A DNA stretch of 64,000 nt from Phreatobacter sp. (GTDB taxonomy: Bacteria; Pseudomonadota; Alphaproteobacteria; Rhizobiales; Phreatobacteraceae). The stretch's first letter is position 1. Each line of letters opens with the position of its first letter. Both the position numbers and the translations under genes were made by a program. The stretch is from the NCBI RefSeq assembly GCF_027532945.1, contig NZ_JAPZTZ010000004.1, forward strand, positions 62,001 through 126,000. The letters run 5' to 3'. The notes under the pieces are model-generated. The model saw nothing but the letters and a program-made list of their open reading frames with translations. It had not been told where the DNA came from and searched no databases. Shown piece by piece: positions 17,555 through 26,538 of this stretch.

Positions 17555-18949
17555 ATGCGGCCACCGCGCATCGACAAGGGCCTCGTCCTCGACGGCTTCA
17601 CGCTGGTCGTGCCGCTGAAGCTCGGCGGCATGGCGCAGATCTGGGAGGTCACCCATCCCGACCATCCCGGCCCGCTCGTCATGAAGATCCCGCTCATCCT
17701 CGATGGCGACGATCCCACCATGATCGTTGGCTTCGAGATGGAGCAGATGATCCTGCCGCGGCTGACCGGCCCGCATGTGCCGCGCTTCGTCGCGGCGGGG
17801 GATTTCGCCCACCAGCCCTATATCGTCATGGAGCGCATCCTCGGCCGCTCGCTCTTCGAGCGCATGGGCGAGGCGCCTTTCCCGCCAGAGGAGGTGGCGC
17901 GGCTCGGCCTCTCCATCGCCCGCGCCATCGCCGACCTGCACCGCCAGAACGTGCTCCACCTCGACGTGAAGCCGGCCAACATCCTGTTCCACCGGGATGG
18001 CACGGCGGTGCTGGTCGATTACGGCCTCGCGTGCCATCGCCAGCTGCCGGACCTGCTGGCGGAGGAGTTCCGCCTGCCCATCGGCACGGCGCCCTACATG
18101 GCGCCGGAACAGGTGCTCCGCGCCCGCGACGACCCGCGCTCCGACATCTTCGCGCTGGGCTGCGTGCTCTACGAGATGACGACGGGCCGCCAGCCTTTCG
18201 GTGATCCCAAGGGTGCGCGCGGCATGAGGAAGCGCCTGTGGTGGGACCCGCCGCCGCCGCGGGCGCTGCGACCGGGCTGTCCCCCCTGGCTGCAGGAGAT
18301 CATCCTGCGCTGCCTCGCCGTCGAACCCGCCGAGCGCTATCCCACCATGGCGCAGCTCGCCTATGACCTCGCCCATCCCGAGGAGGTGCGGCTCACCCCC
18401 GCCGCCACCCGCACCGCCCGCGACGGCCGGCTCACGCGCCTTCGTCGCTGGCTGCGCGCTGCGGGTGCCGAGCGGCCCGCGCCGCCGCCGGTCGAGGTGC
18501 AGGCGGCGGTGACGCCCATCATTCTCGTCGCCGTCGATCTCTCGGCGGATTACTGCACCGTGGCCGATGCCGTGCGCGTCATGGCCGGGCGGATGCTCAC
18601 CCTGCTGCCCGGGGCGCGGCTCGCCTGTGTGAACATCCTGAAGATCAAGCGCCTGATGATCGACGAGAGCCATGATGAGGAGGGCAGGGCGCTGCATGTC
18701 GCGCGCCTGGTCCAGCTCAAGGCCTGGGCCGAGCCGCTCGGCCTGCCGGCGGAGCGCCTCACCTACCACGTGCTGGAGAGCACCGATCCCGCCCATGCCA
18801 TCGTGACCCATGCCCGCGAGAACCATGTCGACCAGGTCGTCATGGGCGCGCGCGGCCAGTCCAGCACCCGCCGCTATCTCGGCAGCGTCTCGGCGCAGGT
18901 GACGGCGGAAGCGCCCTGCACGGTCACCGTGGTGCGCGCGGCGGCCTAG
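17555..18949 (+). CDS. Serine/threonine protein kinase fused to a C-terminal universal stress protein domain
   Basis: This is a 464-residue soluble protein starting at ATG 17555 after GGGGAGG. The kinase domain (about residues 10-275) shows a glycine-poor P-loop (LKLGGMAQIW), Lys44 (LVMKI), the catalytic loop HLDVKPANILF (Asp137, Lys139, Asn142), a DYG in place of DFG (Asp155) and APE (183-185). A basic linker leads to a USP domain (about 320-464) with VAVDLS and an ATP-binding GARGQSSTRRYLGS motif. There is no membrane segment, unlike most bacterial Pkn kinases. The USP half may bind ATP and gate kinase output. It is coupled to the upstream phosphoesterase, and its stop overlaps the convergent NUDIX stop (CTAG). 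Confidence 0.9.
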   Translation: MRPPRIDKGLVLDGFTLVVPLKLGGMAQIWEVTHPDHPGPLVMKIPLILDGDDPTMIVGFEMEQMILPRLTGPHVPRFVAAGDFAHQPYIVMERILGRSLFERMGEAPFPPEEVARLGLSIARAIADLHRQNVLHLDVKPANILFHRDGTAVLVDYGLACHRQLPDLLAEEFRLPIGTAPYMAPEQVLRARDDPRSDIFALGCVLYEMTTGRQPFGDPKGARGMRKRLWWDPPPPRALRPGCPPWLQEIILRCLAVEPAERYPTMAQLAYDLAHPEEVRLTPAATRTARDGRLTRLRRWLRAAGAERPAPPPVEVQAAVTPIILVAVDLSADYCTVADAVRVMAGRMLTLLPGARLACVNILKIKRLMIDESHDEEGRALHVARLVQLKAWAEPLGLPAERLTYHVLESTDPAHAIVTHARENHVDQVVMGARGQSSTRRYLGSVSAQVTAEAPCTVTVVRAAA

Positions 18950-19656
18950 CGGGCGCCGCCCTCCAGCCACCACCGCGCATAGGCGAGCTGGAAGGCCGGC
19001 ATCCGCTCGGGCAGGAGATCGCCCGGACCGCGGACGATGTGGATGTCGGAGAGTTCCGGCTCCGCCTGTCCGGCCAGCGCGTCGAGGATGCGCGCCCGCA
19101 GCGCATCGGCCGGAAGGGCAGAGCGCATCACCTTGATGAAGGCGGTGCGCTTGTCGTCCTCGGTCATCCAGAAGCCGGCCTCGGCGGTGATCTCCTCCGC
19201 CGACAGGCCGGTCTCCTCCTCAAGCTCGCGCCGGGCGCTACCCTCGAGGTCGAGCCGGCCCTCCACCACGTCGGACATGTCGGGCGTCCCGCCGGGGAAA
19301 TAGACCTTGCCGGCATTGGCGGTGTGGCCGCCCATCACGCCCATCATCAGCGCGCCCTCGGCGCTGGTCAGGCCGGCGAGGGCGAAGCCGTTGCGGGTCA
19401 TCCCATCCGCCTCGCCATGGCGCATGTAGTGCAGGAACTGCGAGTAGCGCACCGGCCGGTAGACGGCCTCGAAGCGGTCGTCGTTCACCCTCCGCTCGGC
19501 GATGACCAGCACCTCGCCATCGAAGAGCGCGGGCGTCGCCTCCCGCGCACGCGTCCAGGCCGCCTCGATCGCCTGCGCGTGCGTTTCCGCATAGGGCCAG
19601 GTCCGATCCTCGATCGTGGCGTCGATGTGACGGATGTGGCGGAACCGGTACGGCAT
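18946..19656 (-). CDS. NUDIX hydrolase
   Basis: The 236-residue product from ATG 19656 contains a Nudix helix with the core RELEEETGL (near residue 150) preceded by KVYFPGGTPD. The upstream glutamate spacing deviates slightly from the strict GX5EX7REUXEEXGU pattern. The long N-terminal extension (about 110 residues) resembles eukaryote-type and ADP-ribose/CoA Nudix enzymes. It likely hydrolyses a nucleoside diphosphate derivative in the cytoplasm. The frame stays open upstream to 20124, but that part overlaps the promoter and coding region of the glycine-zipper lipoprotein and looks spurious. Confidence 0.82.
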   Translation of the reverse strand: MPYRFRHIRHIDATIEDRTWPYAETHAQAIEAAWTRAREATPALFDGEVLVIAERRVNDDRFEAVYRPVRYSQFLHYMRHGEADGMTRNGFALAGLTSAEGALMMGVMGGHTANAGKVYFPGGTPDMSDVVEGRLDLEGSARRELEEETGLSAEEITAEAGFWMTEDDKRTAFIKVMRSALPADALRARILDALAGQAEPELSDIHIVRGPGDLLPERMPAFQLAYARWWLEGGAR

Positions 19657-19833
19657 CAAGGCGTTGTCCTCGCGCGACTGTCTTGCTCGGGATGCGGCCC
19701 CCGGGCCTGATACCACCGTGTCATGTCTGCGACGTTGACCCGGCCTTAAGACTGGTACAGCCTCGGCTTGGCAAATCGCACGAGTGTCACCTATGGTCCA
19801 TACCGGGTCGGGGGCCTTCAGGAGGGAATTGTG

Positions 19834-20100
19834 ATGATGAAGAAACTGGCTCTGGTGGGCGTTGCCGCCCTCATGATCGGCGCGTGCACCCCGCGCGAGG
19901 AACGCGCTGCTGCGGGCGGCGCCATCGGCGCGGGCGCCGGTGCGCTCATCGGTGGCCTCGCCACCGGCACGGGCGGTGGTGCCCTGGCCGGCGCTGCCAT
20001 CGGCGGTGTCGCGGGTGCGGTGATCGGCGCCGAGACGACGCCGCGTCGTCGCTGCTGGATCAACCGCTACGGCGAGCGCGTCTGCCGCGTCTATCGCTGA
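19834..20100 (+). CDS. Glycine-zipper lipoprotein (OsmB/YMGG-like)
   Basis: An 88-residue protein with a lipoprotein signal (MMKKLALVGVAALMIGAC, Cys 18). A glycine-zipper helical hairpin follows (residues 29-70; GGAIGAGAGALIGG, then GGALAGAAIGGVAGAVIG). A short basic C-terminus holds two cysteines (RRRCWINRYGERVCRVYR). Such proteins insert in or line the outer membrane and are often stress-induced. The start at 19834 is placed by the AGGAGGG site eight bases upstream; MKK at 19837 is an equal alternative. It is a single gene ended by a strong terminator. Confidence 0.85.
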   Translation: MMKKLALVGVAALMIGACTPREERAAAGGAIGAGAGALIGGLATGTGGGALAGAAIGGVAGAVIGAETTPRRRCWINRYGERVCRVYR

Positions 20101-20125
20101 GGCGATCCACGCTGAATTCGACATG

Positions 20126-20154
20126 GACCCGCCGGTTCCGCCGGCGGGTCTTTT
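20126..20154 (+). terminator. Strong rho-independent terminator of the glycine-zipper gene
   Basis: GACCCGCCGG pairs perfectly with CCGGCGGGTC around a TTCCG loop and is followed at once by TTTT. It begins 25 bp after the glycine-zipper lipoprotein stop. Confidence 0.9.
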
Positions 20155-20167
20155 CGTTGGTGTGGGC

Positions 20168-21082
20168 TCAGAGGAGCAGCCGGCCCTCGGTCACGATGAC
20201 CGCGCCGCCGCCGATGGTGATGGTCTCGGCAGCACCGGCCGACAGCGTCACGCCAAGATGGATGCGGCTCGGCCGCCCCATGGCAAAGCCCTGCTCGATG
20301 ACGAGCCCATGCTGACCGTCGGCAAGCCCCTCGAAGGCCGCAAGCACGCCCGCGAAACCGGCGGCCGCCGACCCCGTCGCCGGGTCTTCCGCAATGCCGA
20401 GGCCGGGGGCGAACATCCGCGCATGGAAGCCCGCGGCCGGGTCCATCGTCTCGCGGGTATAGGCGAAGATCGCGGGATGGTCGTCGCCGATGGCGGCGAA
20501 GGTCTCGGCGAACCAGCGCGTGTCGACACGGATGCGGTTCATGGCCTCCCGCGTCTTCACCGGCACGTAGCAGAACGATACCGGCGCGCCGTAGCGGCTC
20601 GGCCGATGCTGGTCGAAGCCGATGTCGCGGGCCTCGAGGCCGAGGACGCCGGCGAGCTGCGCCGGGTCGGGCGCCGGCCCGAGGTCGCGCGGCTTGCGCG
20701 GCGCGACAAAGGTCGCGGTGAACAGGCCATCGGCGTCGCGCCGCACGCGGCAGGGCACCGGCCCGGCTTTCTCGCCGAGGGTGAAGGCGGTCTCTGCCCC
20801 TGGCGCCAGGCCGTCGAGCGAGGCGAGCAGCACCGCGGTTCCGACCGTCGGATGGCCGGCAAAGGGTAGCTCGGCGCCCGGAGTGAAGATGCGGATGTCG
20901 GCGCGATGGCCCGCCGTGGTCTCCGGCAGGATGAACACCGTCTCCGACAGGTTGAACTCGCCGGCAATGCGCTGCATGGCCGCCGTGTCGAGGCCGCTCG
21001 CGTCATGCACCACCGCCAGCGGATTGCCGGCCAGCGCCTCATGGGTGAAGACGTCGAGCGTGTGGATCGGACGGGCGGGCAT
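20168..21082 (-). CDS. PhzF family isomerase/epimerase
   Basis: A 304-residue protein of the diaminopimelate-epimerase-like fold. It opens with IHTLDVFTHEALAGNPLAVV, has the catalytic Glu region GEFNLSETVFI (Glu near 47) and the phenazine-family motif GAELPFAGHPTVG near residue 70. The C-terminal half has the GIAEDPATGSAAAG motif near residue 222. PhzF-like enzymes catalyse proton-transfer isomerisations; no phenazine genes are nearby, so the substrate is unknown. It follows the pyridoxal kinase by 8 bp and is probably co-transcribed with it. Confidence 0.88.
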   Translation of the reverse strand: MPARPIHTLDVFTHEALAGNPLAVVHDASGLDTAAMQRIAGEFNLSETVFILPETTAGHRADIRIFTPGAELPFAGHPTVGTAVLLASLDGLAPGAETAFTLGEKAGPVPCRVRRDADGLFTATFVAPRKPRDLGPAPDPAQLAGVLGLEARDIGFDQHRPSRYGAPVSFCYVPVKTREAMNRIRVDTRWFAETFAAIGDDHPAIFAYTRETMDPAAGFHARMFAPGLGIAEDPATGSAAAGFAGVLAAFEGLADGQHGLVIEQGFAMGRPSRIHLGVTLSAGAAETITIGGGAVIVTEGRLLL

Positions 21083-21090
21083 GGCGGGCC

Positions 21091-21942
21091 TCAGGCAATC
21101 GCTTCGGGGGTGAAGATCCGGCTCGGGGCGACAAACTCGTCCTGCGCCGCCACGGTGAGAATTTCGCGCGAACCCGCTTCCTCGGTCCGGCGCAGCAGGC
21201 CGAAGACCGACGAGGCGGCGCGCGACAGGGCGAAGGCCTCGTCGCCGCTCGCCGCCGCATGGACGAAGAACAGCGCCGCGATCGCATCGCCCGCGCCATT
21301 GACCGAGACGCCGAGCTTCGGCGTGCGCAGGCGGAAGCGGCCGTTCGGACCGCAGGCGAGGAGATCCAGCGCATCGGCCGGCGTGTCCTCGGTGATAAGG
21401 CTCGTCACCATCACCGTCCTCGGGCCGCGGGCCCGCACTGCTTCGACCGCCGCGACGGCGTCGGCGAGGGTCGTGATGGTGCGGCCGGAGAGATATTCGA
21501 GCTCGAACTGGTTGGGCGTGATTATGTCGGCGGCCGGCACCGCCTGGTCGCGCATGAATTCGGGGATGCCGGGCCGCACGAATATGCCGCGGCCGACATC
21601 GCCGATGACGGGGTCGCAGCAATAGAGCGCTGCGCTATTCGCCGCCCGCACCCGGCTCACCGCCTGGAGAATGGCCGTGCCGATGTCGGGTGAGCCCATA
21701 TAGCCGGAGAGAACGCCGTCGCAGCGGCCGAGCACGCCGCGATCGGCCATGCCCTCGACCAGTTCCTCGATCATCGGCCCGTCATAGACGCGCCCCTTCC
21801 AGGCGCCGTAGCCCGTATGGTTGGAGAACTGGACGGTATGGATGGCCCAGACCTCGTGGCCGAGGCGCTGCATCGGGAAGACGGCCGAGGCATTGCCCAC
21901 ATGGCCGTAGGACACCCAGGACTGGATCGACAGGACATTCAT
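21091..21942 (-). CDS. pdxY: Pyridoxal kinase PdxY
   Basis: The 283-residue ribokinase-fold protein matches PdxY. It begins NVLSIQSWVSYGHVGN, has QFSNHTGYG (substrate pocket), DPVIGD near residue 110, TPNQFELEYLSG near 141, and the ATP/anion-hole motif VNGAGDAIAALF near 225 with the catalytic Asp. It phosphorylates pyridoxal to pyridoxal 5'-phosphate in the salvage pathway. The de novo gene pdxJ lies about 4 kb away in the same orientation but a separate operon. The downstream PhzF-like gene is probably co-transcribed. Confidence 0.92.
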   Translation of the reverse strand: MNVLSIQSWVSYGHVGNASAVFPMQRLGHEVWAIHTVQFSNHTGYGAWKGRVYDGPMIEELVEGMADRGVLGRCDGVLSGYMGSPDIGTAILQAVSRVRAANSAALYCCDPVIGDVGRGIFVRPGIPEFMRDQAVPAADIITPNQFELEYLSGRTITTLADAVAAVEAVRARGPRTVMVTSLITEDTPADALDLLACGPNGRFRLRTPKLGVSVNGAGDAIAALFFVHAAASGDEAFALSRAASSVFGLLRRTEEAGSREILTVAAQDEFVAPSRIFTPEAIA

Positions 21943-22025
21943 GGCTGCACTCCGTGGCGGCAGCCTAGCGGAGGGGGAGCCGGTCGCACCAATTCCGATC
22001 GGTGAACTCAGCCATCAGTCCGCTG

Positions 22026-22475
22026 TCAGGCGATTTTGATGCGCCCGCGCATGATGCCCATGCCGCCCGTGTCGTAGAAATGGGTCATCTCGACGATCAT
22101 GCCGTCCTTGATCCGCAGGTGGTCGAGCACCTCGAAGGATCCGGTGCGGCCGCTGTCGAGGAAGCGAACCTCGGCGGTCCAGCGCACCGCGACCTGGTCC
22201 CCGTCGATCACCACGTTGTCGATCGTGTAGCCGCGATACTCGTTGATCTCGTGCAGCATGTCGATGTGGCGGGCAATGCCCTCGCGCCCCATCCGCATCC
22301 CGGAGCCCGGGCTCATCGCGGGATTGCCGACGATGACCATGCGCGCGTCGGAGGAGAAGTAGCTGGCGAATTCCTGGCTGTCGCCGCTGTTGCGGGCGGC
22401 GTAGAGCGCGTCGATGGCCTCGTGGATAGCCTTCTGCCGCTGGTTTCGCAGATGGGCGGTGCGGGTCTCGGGCAT
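22026..22475 (-). CDS. SnoaL/NTF2-like protein (first of a pair)
   Basis: A 149-residue alpha+beta cone-fold protein: an N-terminal helix (AIHEAIDALYAARNSGDSQEFASYFSSDARMV), strands DNVVIDGDQVAVRWTAEVRF, and a C-terminal strand DHLRIKDGMIVEMTHFYDTGG. These mark the SnoaL/ketosteroid-isomerase-like family, which includes isomerases, cyclases and ligand-binding proteins. ATG 22475 is preferred; the frame extends upstream into the neighbouring gene. It starts 4 bp after the stop of a second SnoaL-like gene, so both are translated from one message. They may form a heterodimer. No catalytic Asp pair can be confidently assigned. Confidence 0.8.
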   Translation of the reverse strand: MPETRTAHLRNQRQKAIHEAIDALYAARNSGDSQEFASYFSSDARMVIVGNPAMSPGSGMRMGREGIARHIDMLHEINEYRGYTIDNVVIDGDQVAVRWTAEVRFLDSGRTGSFEVLDHLRIKDGMIVEMTHFYDTGGMGIMRGRIKIA

Positions 22476-22479
22476 CGCG

Positions 22480-22914
22480 TCAGATCCGCCCCGCCAACAC
22501 GGCGAGCGAAGCCGTGTCCATGTACTGCACGATCTCGATGATCTCGCCGTTGTGGAAGCGCACGAAATCGGCGAGATCGAAATCGCCGATGGCACCCGTC
22601 GTGTTGCTGCGCAGGGTCAGTTGCCGGCGAACGACCGCCACATCGACGTCGGCGGTGATGTCCACCACCAGCCCATCGACATATTCGTAGCGCTTGACGA
22701 GGTCGCGGAACCCCTTGGCGATCGCCGCCCGCCCCCGAAAGGGGCCTGCCTCGGGCACCAGGCGGCTGTCGGCCTGGACGCGGAACACGCCATCCTCGGC
22801 GAAGGCGGCAGCAAACGTGTCAGCGTCGCCGCGCCGACGCGCAGCGTAGAGTTCGCCGAGCCTTTCCTTCAGAAGGCTGGTTCCCGCGATGACCCTGAGG
22901 CTGGGCTGCGACAT
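22480..22914 (-). CDS. SnoaL/NTF2-like protein (second of a pair)
   Basis: A 144-residue protein of the same fold as its downstream neighbour: helix RLGELYAARRRGDADTFAAAFAEDGVFRV, then VDITADVDVAVVRRQLTLRS and a C-terminal DFVRFHNGEIIEIVQYMDTASL. The FHNGEIIEI...YMDT ending is typical of nuclear-transport-factor-2-like small-molecule enzymes. The two genes are only moderately alike, suggesting an old duplication. There is no export signal. Its promoter must lie in 22915-23080, next to the ilvC terminator region. Confidence 0.8.
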   Translation of the reverse strand: MSQPSLRVIAGTSLLKERLGELYAARRRGDADTFAAAFAEDGVFRVQADSRLVPEAGPFRGRAAIAKGFRDLVKRYEYVDGLVVDITADVDVAVVRRQLTLRSNTTGAIGDFDLADFVRFHNGEIIEIVQYMDTASLAVLAGRI

Positions 22915-23080
22915 GAGGCTTCCGCTGCGACTCCCTTTTCCGGCGGCCGGTGCACGCCGTTCCTGCCCAATTCAGAGGCTGAATGATTCTTACGACAGTT
23001 GACCCGAATGGATCATGAACGGGCGGAATATGGCAAGGTATTCCCATAACGCGACCTTTGGGAATCCGCACAAACAATGA

Positions 23081-23101
23081 GAGGGCGCCATTGGCGCCCT
23101 C
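23081..23101 (-). terminator. Terminator downstream of ilvC
   Basis: A perfect 9-bp stem (GAGGGCGCC / GGCGCCCTC) with a 3-nt loop lies 63 bp after the ilvC stop. On the minus strand it is followed by TCATTGTTTG, a modest U-rich tract. Confidence 0.65.
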
Positions 23102-23163
23102 CCTGAATACCGTTGGTGCCGTGGCTGTCGTTTCACGTCACGCCACGGCGCCGGAAAGCCGGC

Positions 23164-24222
<1,059 letters not shown>

Positions 24223-24897
24223 TCAGGCGGCCGCCGGCTTTTGCGCCGTGCGGCCGTAGAGGGTGAGGAACTGGTCGGTCGCGATGGCCGCGTCCCGGGC
24301 GATCTCGGCCTTGCCGAGGGTGAGCGCATCGCCCAGCAGCAGGCGGATCTGCACGTCGCGGCCGACAAGGCCGAAGAAGCTGCGAAAGGCCGCCTCGGTG
24401 TCGTCGAAGGCAAGGAGGCCCGCGGCGCGGCCCTCTTCCAGCACCGGCTTCAGCCGGGCGCCGATGGCGAAGCGGCCGTTCTCCAGCACGATCTGGCCGA
24501 GATTGCCCTCTCTCGAGCCGGCATCGGTGATCGCCACCCGGTTCAGCGCGATGGATGTCGGGCTGGAAATGACCGACAGCCAGGTCGCGGCGAAATCCTT
24601 CAGGCTGTCGCGCAGGCTCGAGCCATCGAGCTTCTGCCGGTCGTAGCGGCCGGCGCGCACCCGCGAGGCCTGCCACTGCACGGTGGCGGTGAGCAGCCCG
24701 TCACGGTCGCCGAACCACTTATAGAGCGTTTCCTTGGAGCAGCTCGCTCGCCTGGCGACGGCGGTCATGGTGAGCTGGCCGCCCTTCTCCTGCATCAGCG
24801 CCAGAACCGCGTCGAGCACCGCCGCCTGGCGGGCGGTCGGCTCGGCCGGATCGGCGCTGGCCGTCTCGGGAGAAGGGGATCGGGTGGCGGTGACCAT
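24223..24897 (-). CDS. TetR/AcrR family transcriptional regulator upstream of ilvC
   Basis: The 224-residue protein has an N-terminal helix-turn-helix (LTMTAVARRASCSKETLYKWFGDRDGLL, about residues 42-69) and a TetR C-terminal domain with FFGLVGRDVQIRLLLGD. It should bind DNA as a dimer and respond to an unknown ligand. A perfect palindrome, ACCGTACGTTACGGT, lies about 30 bp upstream of its ATG, which suggests autoregulation. The ilvC gene follows 39 bp downstream in the same direction, so the regulator may also control branched-chain amino acid synthesis. Confidence 0.88.
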   Translation of the reverse strand: MVTATRSPSPETASADPAEPTARQAAVLDAVLALMQEKGGQLTMTAVARRASCSKETLYKWFGDRDGLLTATVQWQASRVRAGRYDRQKLDGSSLRDSLKDFAATWLSVISSPTSIALNRVAITDAGSREGNLGQIVLENGRFAIGARLKPVLEEGRAAGLLAFDDTEAAFRSFFGLVGRDVQIRLLLGDALTLGKAEIARDAAIATDQFLTLYGRTAQKPAAA

Positions 24898-24922
24898 GAG
24901 GCGCGAAGGAGGATCAGATGAG

Positions 24923-24945
24923 CCGTACCGTACGTTACGGTTCGG
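24923..24945. promoter_or_regulatory. Palindromic operator upstream of tetR-ilvC
   Basis: The core ACCGTA-CGT-TACGGT (24927-24941) is a perfect 6-bp inverted repeat with a 3-nt spacer. CCG and CGG extend it on both sides with one mismatched position, giving 23 bp of dyad symmetry. Location 26-48 bp upstream of the TetR gene start fits an autorepressor operator overlapping the promoter. Confidence 0.75.
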
Positions 24946-25038
24946 TGATCTAGCGCAGCGGGATCATCGGCGCAAGTCGCCTGAGGTCAATGCCTCAAGG
25001 GGGGGCGGCTCAGCGGTGCGGGATCCCGCGATCGCCGG

Positions 25039-25407
25039 TCATTCGGCATCCTTCGAGCCTGGGCCGATGATTTCAAAAAGCTTGGCCCGGACGGCGGACA
25101 GGAGTTCCGGTGAGACACGCCCTGCGAAGCGGAAGCCGCGCGATGCACGATGGAGGCTGCGAACCTGGTCGACCAGGACGGCCCCTTCGATATCGGGCTC
25201 ATCCACCATGACGATCTTGGTCGGCCATGGCCGCGTGTTGCGCGTGATCGGGCACACGATCACCAGATCGGAGCGCCGATTGTACGCGACATCGGATATG
25301 ACCAGTGCGGGGCGCGCCCCCGCCTGTTCGCTGCCCTTCGTCGGATCGAAATCGACCCAGTAGACATCACCGGCGTGGATCAGCGGACGCCCCTCATCGG
25401 CTGTCAT
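25039..25407 (-). CDS. mazF: MazF/PemK-family toxin (endoribonuclease)
   Basis: The 122-residue protein opens with the MazF signature HAGDVYWVDFDPTKGSEQAGARPALVIS (residues 11-38) and continues with ITRNTRPWPTKIVM, DQVRSLHRASRGFRF and a C-terminal helix, all typical of the PemK-like barrel. It would cleave mRNA when unbound by antitoxin. The start codon lies inside the last codons of the antitoxin gene (14-bp overlap), the usual coupling for such modules. It sits at the distal end of a run of minus-strand genes beginning with ilvI. Confidence 0.92.
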   Translation of the reverse strand: MTADEGRPLIHAGDVYWVDFDPTKGSEQAGARPALVISDVAYNRRSDLVIVCPITRNTRPWPTKIVMVDEPDIEGAVLVDQVRSLHRASRGFRFAGRVSPELLSAVRAKLFEIIGPGSKDAE

Positions 25408-25666
25408 CGACGATCTCGTCTCCGCGATCCGGGCCCCAGTCGACGATCTCCGGCCGGCCGTCCGGACCGAGACGGTCCATCTCCGCCACCATGTCGGCAA
25501 GGCTCATGGAGGGGTAGCGGGGCGCTGTCGGCCGACGGATGTTCAGCCCGCCCGGCACCGCAACAATGTCCAGGTCTTCGCCGGGCTTCAGGTCGATGGT
25601 CTCGGCCACCGAGCGGGGTACGCGGACGGCAATACTGTTGCCCCATTGAGCGGATTTGGCGCGCAC
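25394..25666 (-). CDS. mazE: MazE-like AbrB/SpoVT-fold antitoxin
   Basis: The product is 90 residues from a GTG at 25666, chosen because GGAGG lies eight bases upstream and the homologous region starts there. It has a swapped-hairpin DNA-binding domain (AKSAQWGNSIAVRVPRSVAETIDLKPGEDLDIV) at residues 3-37 and an acidic C-terminal tail (VDWGPDRGDEIVDDSR) that would wrap the toxin. It should neutralise the overlapping MazF and repress the module's promoter in 25667-25763. An earlier in-frame ATG exists at 25813 but would run into pdxJ. Confidence 0.9.
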   Translation of the reverse strand: MRAKSAQWGNSIAVRVPRSVAETIDLKPGEDLDIVAVPGGLNIRRPTAPRYPSMSLADMVAEMDRLGPDGRPEIVDWGPDRGDEIVDDSR

Positions 25667-25763
25667 GGTCAGACCTCCATCGCCAGCCCCGGATATCCAA
25701 TGTATATCCCAAGCGTCGCGAGGCGTAAACGCGGACGCGGTCAGCGTGCGGGGGCGTCGCCCG

Positions 25764-26501
25764 TCAGGAGCCGCAGGCCTTGCGATAGAGCCGTACCGTC
25801 TCGGCCATGCCATAGGTCAGCGCATCGGCGGTGAGCGCATGGCCGATCGACACCTCGGCGATGGCCGGGGCCGCGGCGACGAGCTTCGGCAGGTTGGCAA
25901 GCGTCAGGTCGTGGCCGGCATTGACGCCGAGGCCGGCGGCGCTCGCCGCCTCGGTCGTCGCCTTGAGCTTGGCGAGCTCCGCCGCCTGCACGCCTGCATC
26001 CGCCGCATGGCCATAGGGGCCGGTATAGAGCTCGATCCGGTCGGTGCCGGTGGCCTTGGCGCCGGCCACCAGCGCCGGGTCGGCGTCGAGGAAGAGCGAG
26101 ACGCGGAAGCCGCGGCCTTTGAGCCGCGCCACCACGGTCTTGAGCAGGGCCGCGTGGGTGATGACGTCCCAGCCATGGTCGGAGGTCGCCTGCCCCGGAT
26201 CATCCGGCACCAGCGTCACCTGGTCGGGCTTCGCCTCCTCGCAGAGCGCCAGGAAACGCTCGTCGGGATAGCCCTCCATGTTGAACTCGGCCTTGGGGAA
26301 ATCGGCGCGCAGCAGCGCCACGAGGTCGAACACGTCGTGCCGGCGGATATGCCGCTCGTCGGGCCGCGGATGCACGGTGATGCCGGCCGCCCCTGCCTCC
26401 AGCGCGATGCGGGCAAGGCCCGTCACGCTCGGCCACGGCAGGTTCCGCCGGTTGCGCAGCTGCGCGATGGCATTGACGTTGACGGACAGATGCGTCGGCA
26501 T
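25764..26501 (-). CDS. pdxJ: Pyridoxine 5'-phosphate synthase PdxJ
   Basis: The 245-residue TIM-barrel protein carries [14 protein letters not shown] (residues 5-18), [18 protein letters not shown] (catalytic His and phosphate-binding residues), [12 protein letters not shown] (catalytic Glu), [10 protein letters not shown], and the end of the barrel [12 protein letters not shown] with EVSIGHAL. It condenses deoxyxylulose 5-phosphate with 3-amino-2-oxopropyl phosphate in de novo vitamin B6 synthesis. It starts 37 bp after ilvH in the same direction and is probably part of an ilvI-ilvH-pdxJ transcript; acpS, its usual partner, is not adjacent. Confidence 0.95.
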   Translation of the reverse strand: MPTHLSVNVNAIAQLRNRRNLPWPSVTGLARIALEAGAAGITVHPRPDERHIRRHDVFDLVALLRADFPKAEFNMEGYPDERFLALCEEAKPDQVTLVPDDPGQATSDHGWDVITHAALLKTVVARLKGRGFRVSLFLDADPALVAGAKATGTDRIELYTGPYGHAADAGVQAAELAKLKATTEAASAAGLGVNAGHDLTLANLPKLVAAAPAIAEVSIGHALTADALTYGMAETVRLYRKACGS

Positions 26502-26538
26502 GGCGTGCCCTAAACCTTCGGCTTCAGGAGGGACGCAT

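Noticed and set aside
18946-20124. Extended 392-codon form of the NUDIX gene
   Set aside because: The extra N-terminal part is antisense to the glycine-zipper lipoprotein and its promoter; homology begins at the ATG at 19656.
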